DNA of 12,018 bases from DASVDK01 sp036381125 [NCBI: Thermodesulfobacteriota bacterium] (GTDB lineage Bacteria; DASVDK01). The translations under genes were made by a program, and so were the position numbers. Under the pieces are notes generated by a model. That model ran no database searches and was not told the origin of the DNA. It saw only the letters and a program-made list of their open reading frames with translations. This document shows positions 7,527-12,018 of this stretch, piece after piece. The stretch covers positions 1 through 12,018 of the forward strand of contig DASVDK010000026.1 in assembly GCA_036381125.1 (NCBI GenBank), given 5' to 3'. Every line of letters begins with the position of its first letter. The first letter of the stretch is position 1.

Positions 7527-8275
7527 GCGTCCTCAGGGCCGAGCGGCTGGTGAAGAGCTTCGGCGCCCTCACCGCGGTGAACGGCGTCTCGCTCGAGGTC
7601 GGGGCCGGTACGCTCCACTCGGTCATCGGGCCGAACGGCGCCGGAAAGACGACGCTCTTCAACCTCCTGACCGGGCAGTTCCCGCCGACGTCGGGGCGGA
7701 TCGTCTTCGACGGACGGGACATCACCGGCACGCCGGCCCATCGCGTGGCGCACCTCGGGATCGCCCGCTCCTTCCAGCGCACGAGCCTCTTCCCGGCCCT
7801 GTCGATCCTCGACAACGTCTGGCTCGCCGCCTTCGCCCGGGCGGAGTCGTGGCGCGGGCTCCTCTGGCGACCCACGACGCGCTATCCGGCCCTGCGCGAG
7901 CAGGCGTTGCGGGCGCTCGGCGAGGTGGGCCTCGAGGCGAAGGCCGGCATGCCGGCGCGGGCGCTCTCCCACGGCGAGCAGCGGCAGCTCGAGCTGGCCA
8001 TCGCGCTGGCCGCCTCGCCGCGCCTCCTCCTCCTCGACGAGCCGGCGGCCGGGCTCTCGGCGGACGAGACGCGCAAGATGGTCACCCTCGTCCGGGCGCT
8101 CAAGGGCCGGTACACGATCGTCCTCATCGAGCACAAGATGGACGTGATCATGACGATCTCGGACCGGATCACCGTCATGCACTTCGGCGCCGTCATCGCC
8201 GAGGGGACGCCGGCCGAGATCCAGGGGAACGCGGACGTGCGGCGCGCCTATCTGGGGGGGATCGCGGCGGGATGA
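7523..8275 (+). CDS. livG: LIV-type ABC transporter ATP-binding protein, LivG family
   Basis: 250 residues, ATG at 7523 overlapping the livM stop. All nucleotide-binding motifs are intact: Walker A GPNGAGKT (36-43), Q-loop Gln85 in ARSFQRTSLF, signature LSHGEQ (148-153), Walker B LLLLDEP (168-174) and switch His204 in LIEHKMD. The long insert between Q-loop and signature (about residues 100-145) and the MHFGAVIAEGTPAEI tail are typical of LivG. It hydrolyses ATP at the cytoplasmic face as a heterodimer with LivF. A run of seven G near the 3' end (8254-8260) does not break the frame. Confidence 0.94.
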   Translation: MSVLRAERLVKSFGALTAVNGVSLEVGAGTLHSVIGPNGAGKTTLFNLLTGQFPPTSGRIVFDGRDITGTPAHRVAHLGIARSFQRTSLFPALSILDNVWLAAFARAESWRGLLWRPTTRYPALREQALRALGEVGLEAKAGMPARALSHGEQRQLELAIALAASPRLLLLDEPAAGLSADETRKMVTLVRALKGRYTIVLIEHKMDVIMTISDRITVMHFGAVIAEGTPAEIQGNADVRRAYLGGIAAG

Positions 8276-8970
8276 TCCTCGAGGTCCAGGGCATCGACAC
8301 CTTCTACGGCCAGGCACACATCCTCCACGGGCTGTCGCTGTCCGTGGGGGAGGGGGAGGTCGTCGCCCTCCTCGGCCGCAACGGCGCCGGCAAGACGACC
8401 ACGCTCCGGTCGGTCACCGGGCTCACCCCGCCCCGCCGTGGCCGGATCCTCTACCGGGGCGTCGACATCGCCGGCCGTCCCGCGCACCGGATCTCGAAGG
8501 ACGGCATCGCCCTCGTGCCGGAGACCCGCGGCGTCTTCTCCTACCTGACGGCGCGCGAGAACCTCGACATCGCCAGGCGTCCCGGGTCCCGTTGGCAGGT
8601 GGAGACGGTGCTCGAGCGCTTCCCGAAGCTCCGGGAGGTGCTCGACCGGAAGGGGCGCCTCCTGTCCGGGGGCGAGCAGGAGATGCTCGCCATCGCCCGG
8701 GCGCTGGTGACCGGCCCCGACCTCCTGCTCCTCGACGAGCCGTCGCAGGGGCTCGCGCCGATCGTCGTCGAGGCGGTCATGGCGACGATCCGCGAGCTGC
8801 GCCGGGAGCGGGTGAGCATGCTCCTCGTGGAGCAGAACGCCGAGATGGCGCTGCAGTTGGCCGACCGCGTCTACGTCATCGACCAGGGCACGATCGTCTT
8901 CGAGGGCACGCCCGCCGCGCTGCGCGCCGACCGCGGGGTGACCGCGACCTACCTCGGCGTCGGGGGGTAA
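8272..8970 (+). CDS. livF: LIV-type ABC transporter ATP-binding protein, LivF family
   Basis: 232 residues, ATG at 8272 overlapping the livG stop (third ATGA junction in the operon). Walker A GRNGAGKT (35-42), signature LSGGEQ (131-136), Walker B LLLLDEP (151-157). The Q-loop position reads VPETRGVF (82-89) and the switch histidine is replaced by Gln188 (LVEQNAE). Both are normal for LivF proteins rather than signs of decay. It partners LivG to power the importer and is the last gene of the operon before a 110-base gap. No T-tailed terminator follows the stop. Confidence 0.94.
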   Translation: MILEVQGIDTFYGQAHILHGLSLSVGEGEVVALLGRNGAGKTTTLRSVTGLTPPRRGRILYRGVDIAGRPAHRISKDGIALVPETRGVFSYLTARENLDIARRPGSRWQVETVLERFPKLREVLDRKGRLLSGGEQEMLAIARALVTGPDLLLLDEPSQGLAPIVVEAVMATIRELRRERVSMLLVEQNAEMALQLADRVYVIDQGTIVFEGTPAALRADRGVTATYLGVGG

Positions 8971-9080
8971 GCCGGGACCGCGCCGCGCCGGCCACTCGCC
9001 GCTTGACGGCGGCCCGCCCGTTGCCGTAACGTGGCAACAGATATTACCGGTATGATCTGTCTGACTGTCGAGGGGGCTCC
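8971..9080 (+). promoter_or_regulatory. Regulatory region of the GntR gene: promoter-like boxes and two inverted repeats
   Basis: The gap holds three things in its second half. First, a possible promoter: TTGACG (9003-9008), 18 bases, TAACGT (9027-9032); TTGACG is also in the loop and right arm of a small hairpin CGCCG-CTTGA-CGGCG (8997-9011). Second, a perfect 6-bp inverted repeat GTTGCC-N7-GGCAAC (9020-9038). Third, a 24-base near-palindrome at 9037-9060 (separate entry). AGGGGG at 9071-9076 is the ribosome site for the GTG start at 9081. This A/T-containing patch stands out from the GC-rich surroundings, which supports a control function. Confidence 0.5.
9037..9060. promoter_or_regulatory. 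24-base palindromic operator candidate upstream of the GntR gene
   Basis: Outer arms ACAGAT (9037-9042) and ATCTGT (9055-9060) share one centre (between 9048 and 9049) with an inner perfect palindrome TACCGGTA (9045-9052). Ten of twelve base pairs are symmetric; only 9043/9054 and 9044/9053 fail. It ends 20 bases before the regulator's GTG start and overlaps a TATGAT -10-like hexamer (9051-9056). FCD-type GntR proteins bind such dyads as dimers and often control their own gene, so autoregulation is the natural inference. No second copy was spotted in the other intergenic gaps. Confidence 0.5.
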
Positions 9081-9851
9081 GTGGCGCTCGAGCAGCTCCG
9101 GATCGACTGGACCAGGCACCGCCGACAGACCATCCGGGAGGCGGTCTACGAGACCATCAAGACCGCCATCCTCACCGGTGTGCTCGCCTTCGGGCAGGAG
9201 CTCACCGAGGACGAGCTGGCCGACAGCCTCCGCGTGAGCCGCACCCCCATCCGCGAGGCGTTCCACGCCCTCCAGCTGGACGGCTTCCTCGAGGTCCACC
9301 CCGGCCGAGGGCTGCAGGTGACGAGCCTCGACGCCAAGGAGGTCCTCGCGCAATGCGACCTGCGCGCCCTCCTCGAGGGGTATGCGGCCCGCATGGCGGC
9401 CTCCCGGATCGAGCCGGACACCCTCATGCGCATGCAGTGGGCGACCGAGCGGATGGGCCGCGCCCACGCGGCCGACGAGCGCGAGGTCGCCTCGTCCGCG
9501 AACCTCGAGTTCCACGCGCTCCTGATCGAGGCGGCCGGTGTGCCGGTCCTGGTCCGCCTCGCCTCCCTGCTCTGGAAGAGCGACTCGATCATCGTCCGCC
9601 ACCGCGCCTATCGCAAGCACCCCGGGCAGGGGGTCAGGGACCACCGGGCCATCATCGCCGCGCTGCGCACGGGAGACGCCGCAGCCGCGGAGGCCGCGGT
9701 CCACGAGCACATCGGCCACCGGAAGGAGCGGCTCATCGAATTCCTGCGCGAGATCGAGTCGGCGCCGAGGACGGCAGGCGGGGAGGCGGATCCGGCGAGG
9801 GCCCGCGCCCCGGCGGCTCGGCGCGGCCGAAAGGCACGTCACCCGATGTGA
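9081..9851 (+). CDS. GntR-family transcriptional regulator, FCD (FadR C-terminal) subfamily
   Basis: 256 residues. GTG at 9081 is preferred because AGGGGG precedes it by four bases and the dyad lies upstream. The N-terminal winged helix-turn-helix spans about residues 15-80, with the typical recognition segment LADSLRVSRTPIREAFHAL (46-64) and wing GFLEVHPGRG (68-77). The C-terminal all-helical FCD domain (about 87-220) has the expected metal/ligand residues: Asn141 and His145 in NLEFH, His188 in VRDHRAII, and His210 in VHEHIGH. Such domains usually bind small carboxylates, sometimes through a metal. The tail after about 226 is Arg/Ala/Pro-rich and looks disordered. It sits between the LIV operon and the peptide-type binding protein, so it may control either or both. 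The effector is unknown. Confidence 0.93.
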   Translation: MALEQLRIDWTRHRRQTIREAVYETIKTAILTGVLAFGQELTEDELADSLRVSRTPIREAFHALQLDGFLEVHPGRGLQVTSLDAKEVLAQCDLRALLEGYAARMAASRIEPDTLMRMQWATERMGRAHAADEREVASSANLEFHALLIEAAGVPVLVRLASLLWKSDSIIVRHRAYRKHPGQGVRDHRAIIAALRTGDAAAAEAAVHEHIGHRKERLIEFLREIESAPRTAGGEADPARARAPAARRGRKARHPM

Positions 9852-9925
9852 GGACGAGTCGCGCCCACGGCCGCCCTCGAGGAGGATCGGCCGCGGCCCG
9901 AGGCTCGGTTCCGGGAGGATGCGAG

Positions 9926-11548
9926 ATGTCGAGCCAGAGGCTCTATCGGCGTACCGCGCGGCGCGTCCTTCTTCTCGTCGCCGCGCTCGCGCTGGCGGCG
10001 GTCCCCGCACGGCCCGACGAGGCGACGGCCGCGCCCGCGCCGAAGCCGGGCGGCACGCTCATCATGGTGATCGGCGCCGACCCGCCGACCTTGAACCCCG
10101 CCATCACCACCGGCACCCCCGACCTGTACACCGCCTGCAAGATCTTCGAGGGGCTGGTGCGGCTCGACCGCGATCTCGAGCCGCAGCCCGTCCTGGCCGA
10201 GTCGTGGACGGTGCAGCCCGACGGCCTCACGTACACGTTCGCGCTCCGCAAGGGCGTGACCTGGCACGACGGGAAGCCGTTCACGAGCAAGGACGTCGAG
10301 TGGACGTTCGAGAACGTGACGGCGAAGTTCGGGCCGCGCACGAAGGGGCCCTTCCAGGCCGTCAAGGCCGTGACCACGCCCGACGACCACACCGTCGTGC
10401 TCGAGATGAAGGAGGCCTACGGCCCGCTCCTCTCGCTCCTCACCTGCTCGAGCGCCGCGATCCTCCCGGCGCACGTCTACTCGAACGGCGACATCCTGAG
10501 CCACCCGCGCAATCTCGACCCGGTCGGCACGGGGCCCTTCCGGTTCAAGAGCTGGGCGCGGGGCGACCACATTCGGCTCGAGCGGAACCCGACCTACTGG
10601 CAGCGCGGCCAGGGGATGCCGTACCTCGACGAGATCGTGATGAAGATCATCACCGACCCGAAGGCCGCGGCGCTGGCGCTCGAGGCCGGCGAGGTCGACT
10701 ACATCCCGGACTACTTCGTCGACAAGGCGGAGTACCTCCGGCTCAAGGACCACGAGGGGATCGTCGGCCAGCAGGACACGAACGTCCCGACGAACAACGT
10801 CCTGATCTTCAACGTCCGGAAGGCGCCCCTCGACAGGGCCGAGGTCCGGCGGGCGATCTTCCACGCCATCGATCGCGCGTTCATCGTCGAGAAGGCGCAG
10901 TTCGGTCTCGGCGGGCCCGGGAAGAGCGCGATCGACTCCCGCCTCGGCTGGGCGTACGACCGCGCCGTCGACTTCAACCGGCTCTACCCCTACGATCCGG
11001 CGAAAGCCAACGCGCTCCTCGACAAGGCCGGCCTCCGGCGCAACGCGCAGGGGGTCCGGTTCGAGGTGACCCTGCCGTACGAGAGCGGCAAGGCGGACTT
11101 CAACGAGGAGGCCCAGATCATCCGGGAGAACCTCAAGGCGGTCGGCATCGCCGTCGATCTCATGTCGCTCGAGCGGTCCCTGATGCTCGACAAGGTCTTC
11201 AAGCAGTGGGACTTCGACCTCACCCTGCAGCGCTACACGACCTCGGGCGACGTGGCCGTCGGGGTGCAGCGGTTGTACGTCACGAGCGCGATCGACCGGC
11301 GCCCGTTCACGAACCCGTCCGGCTACTCGAACCCGGAGGTGGACGCCCTGTTCGAGAAGGGCGCGAAGTCCCCATCCCCCAGGACCCGTGCGCCGCACTA
11401 CCACAAGGTCCAGGAGATCCTCGCGCGCGACGTCCCCGTCATCGTCCTGACGGAGAACCCCTCCGTCGACCTCGCGAGCACGAAGTTCGGCGGGCTGTGG
11501 AAGGGGCCTGATCCCTACGACTGGTGGGAGCACGTCTACCAGAAGTAG
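9926..11548 (+). CDS. Family-5 ABC transporter substrate-binding protein (peptide/nickel/opine type)
   Basis: 540 residues, ATG at 9926 with GGGAGGA (9913-9919) upstream. The N-terminus is a Sec-type signal: basic start (RLYRRTARR), hydrophobic stretch LLLVAALALAAV, and probable cleavage around residues 28-36. The mature protein opens with GGTLIMVIGADPPTLNPAITT, the classic start of SBP_bac_5 proteins. It continues with the family pattern LAESWTVQPDGLTYTFALRKGVTWHDGKPFTSKDVEWTF (split here only by lobe structure), then VGTGPFRFKSW and the C-terminal YSNPEVDALFE. Length is normal. It would bind an oligopeptide or another bulky solute in the periplasm. No DppB/C/D/F-type permease or ATPase is inside the window; they could follow the PrpD gene. 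The 74-base gap from the GntR gene contains no clear promoter, and the 23-base gap to the PrpD gene implies co-transcription. Confidence 0.92.
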   Translation: MSSQRLYRRTARRVLLLVAALALAAVPARPDEATAAPAPKPGGTLIMVIGADPPTLNPAITTGTPDLYTACKIFEGLVRLDRDLEPQPVLAESWTVQPDGLTYTFALRKGVTWHDGKPFTSKDVEWTFENVTAKFGPRTKGPFQAVKAVTTPDDHTVVLEMKEAYGPLLSLLTCSSAAILPAHVYSNGDILSHPRNLDPVGTGPFRFKSWARGDHIRLERNPTYWQRGQGMPYLDEIVMKIITDPKAAALALEAGEVDYIPDYFVDKAEYLRLKDHEGIVGQQDTNVPTNNVLIFNVRKAPLDRAEVRRAIFHAIDRAFIVEKAQFGLGGPGKSAIDSRLGWAYDRAVDFNRLYPYDPAKANALLDKAGLRRNAQGVRFEVTLPYESGKADFNEEAQIIRENLKAVGIAVDLMSLERSLMLDKVFKQWDFDLTLQRYTTSGDVAVGVQRLYVTSAIDRRPFTNPSGYSNPEVDALFEKGAKSPSPRTRAPHYHKVQEILARDVPVIVLTENPSVDLASTKFGGLWKGPDPYDWWEHVYQK

Positions 11549-11571
11549 ACAGGCCTGCGAGGGACCCGCCG

Positions 11572-12018
11572 ATGTCACCGGCCCTGGTGGAGGTCCTGGC
11601 GGCGCGGCTGTCGGCGCTTCGCCTCGAGGACCTGCCCCCCGCGGTCGTGCACAGGGCCACGCTGGCCGTGCTCGACACCATGGGGGCGATGCTCGCGGGC
11701 AGCCGGACCGAGGAAGGCCTGGCCGTCGCCGGCGCCCTGGTCGAGCTGGACGGTCTCGGCACGTCGAGCGTCTTCGGCTCGGACGTCCGGCTCTCCCCGA
11801 GCAATGCCGCCATGGCCAACGGCACCAGCGCGCACGCCCGCGAGCTGGACGACTTCGGAGGGTGCGGTCACTCGGGCGCGGTCGTCGTCCCGGCGGTTCT
11901 CGCGGCCGCCGAGGCGGCCCGCGCCCCCGGGGGTCGCGTCATCGAGGCGATCGTCGCCGGGTACGAGGCGGCCGCCCGCGTCACCGAGGCGGCCGGTGGG
12001 TACCGGGCGCACAACGAC
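11572..12018 (+). CDS. MmgE/PrpD family protein (partial, N-terminal 149 residues)
   Basis: Starts at ATG 11572 with GAGGGA (11559-11564) seven bases upstream and is still open at the window end; about a third of the usual 450 or so residues is present. Family hallmarks are visible: an opening helix region with AVVHRATLAVLDTMGAMLAGS, the AHARELDDF motif near residue 90, the GHSGAVVVPAVLAAAEAA segment, and GYEAAARV. Members include 2-methylcitrate dehydratase (PrpD) and cis-aconitate decarboxylase, but many are uncharacterised acid dehydratases/decarboxylases in catabolic clusters, so no substrate is assigned. No prpB or prpC neighbour is visible, which argues against a standard methylcitrate cycle locus, though genes could lie downstream. 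It is 23 bases after the binding-protein stop and probably in the same transcript. Confidence 0.9.
   Translation, partial: MSPALVEVLAARLSALRLEDLPPAVVHRATLAVLDTMGAMLAGSRTEEGLAVAGALVELDGLGTSSVFGSDVRLSPSNAAMANGTSAHARELDDFGGCGHSGAVVVPAVLAAAEAARAPGGRVIEAIVAGYEAAARVTEAAGGYRAHND

Noticed and set aside
6318-8317. Antisense open frames of 397 and 329 codons opposite livM, livG and livF
   Set aside because: The plus-strand genes are unambiguous members of their families with intact motifs; the antisense frames show none.
8997-9011. Hairpin CGCCG-CTTGA-CGGCG as a terminator for the LIV operon
   Set aside because: Only five base pairs, no T-run after it, and it overlaps the promoter-like TTGACG; too weak to call a terminator.
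9031-9080. Upstream ATG (9052) or other start for the GntR gene
   Set aside because: The ATG at 9052 belongs to a different frame from the regulator (offset of 29 bases from 9081). The GTG at 9081 with AGGGGG gives the normal N-terminus for the family.
9852-9925. Palindrome GGCCGCGGCC (9889-9898) and small repeats in the GntR-to-binding-protein gap
   Set aside because: Short G/C-only palindromes are expected often at this base composition; no promoter boxes or larger dyad accompany it.
9839-11578. Antisense open frame of 579 codons opposite the family-5 binding protein
   Set aside because: Shadow of a strongly biased codon pattern; no recognisable domain and no ribosome site.
1-12018. Search for tRNA, rRNA, CRISPR repeats, transposase genes, toxin-antitoxin pairs and attachment sites
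   Set aside because: Nothing resembling these was seen by eye; base composition and gene style look even across the window.

Overview
This is a GC-rich (roughly 70% by eye) chromosomal stretch from a Gram-negative-type bacterium. Evidence: a twin-arginine-type solute-binding protein, inner-membrane ABC permeases, GTG starts, strong GGAGG-type ribosome sites and ATGA stop/start overlaps. The gene repertoire and base composition would suit an environmental proteobacterium or a Rokubacteria/Methylomirabilota-like lineage. No marker gene is present, so that placement is inference. No tRNA, rRNA, CRISPR array, insertion sequence or phage gene was seen.

Layout. (1) Bases 1-1019, minus strand: the N-terminal part of a membrane sensor (TM, double-Cache-like periplasmic domain, TM, start of HAMP), cut by the window edge. 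(2) 1120-2913, plus: a full-length AtuA-family (DUF1446) protein fused to the AtuA-like C-terminal domain, divergent from the sensor. (3) 2962-4278, minus: an amidase-signature enzyme, convergent with atuA across a 48-base gap that can form hairpins. (4) 4413-8970, plus: a complete branched-chain-amino-acid-type (LIV/HAAT) ABC importer in the order binding protein, LivH, LivM, LivG, LivF. The last four genes are joined by ATGA overlaps. A 12-bp perfect stem-loop separates the binding protein from livH. (5) 9081-9851, plus: a GntR/FCD regulator preceded by two nested or adjacent inverted repeats, the best operator candidates in the window. (6) 9926-11548, plus: a family-5 (peptide/nickel-type) solute-binding protein. 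(7) 11572 to the window end, plus: the first 149 residues of an MmgE/PrpD-family protein.

How it may work together (inference). The set reads as a small-molecule uptake and catabolism locus: two importer binding proteins of different classes, an amide hydrolase, an AtuA-type protein of the kind linked to acyclic terpene/branched acyl degradation, a PrpD-family enzyme that would act on a tricarboxylate or similar acid, and a ligand-responsive FCD regulator. The amidase and LIV operons share a 134-base divergent control region with overlapping promoter-like elements, so they may be co-regulated. The actual substrate cannot be read from the sequence. No convincing new defence, mobile or RNA-guided system was found. 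The most worthwhile leads are the GntR operator pair, the unusual residues beside the amidase nucleophile, the intercistronic hairpin, and the AtuA-amidase-LIV-PrpD combination itself.
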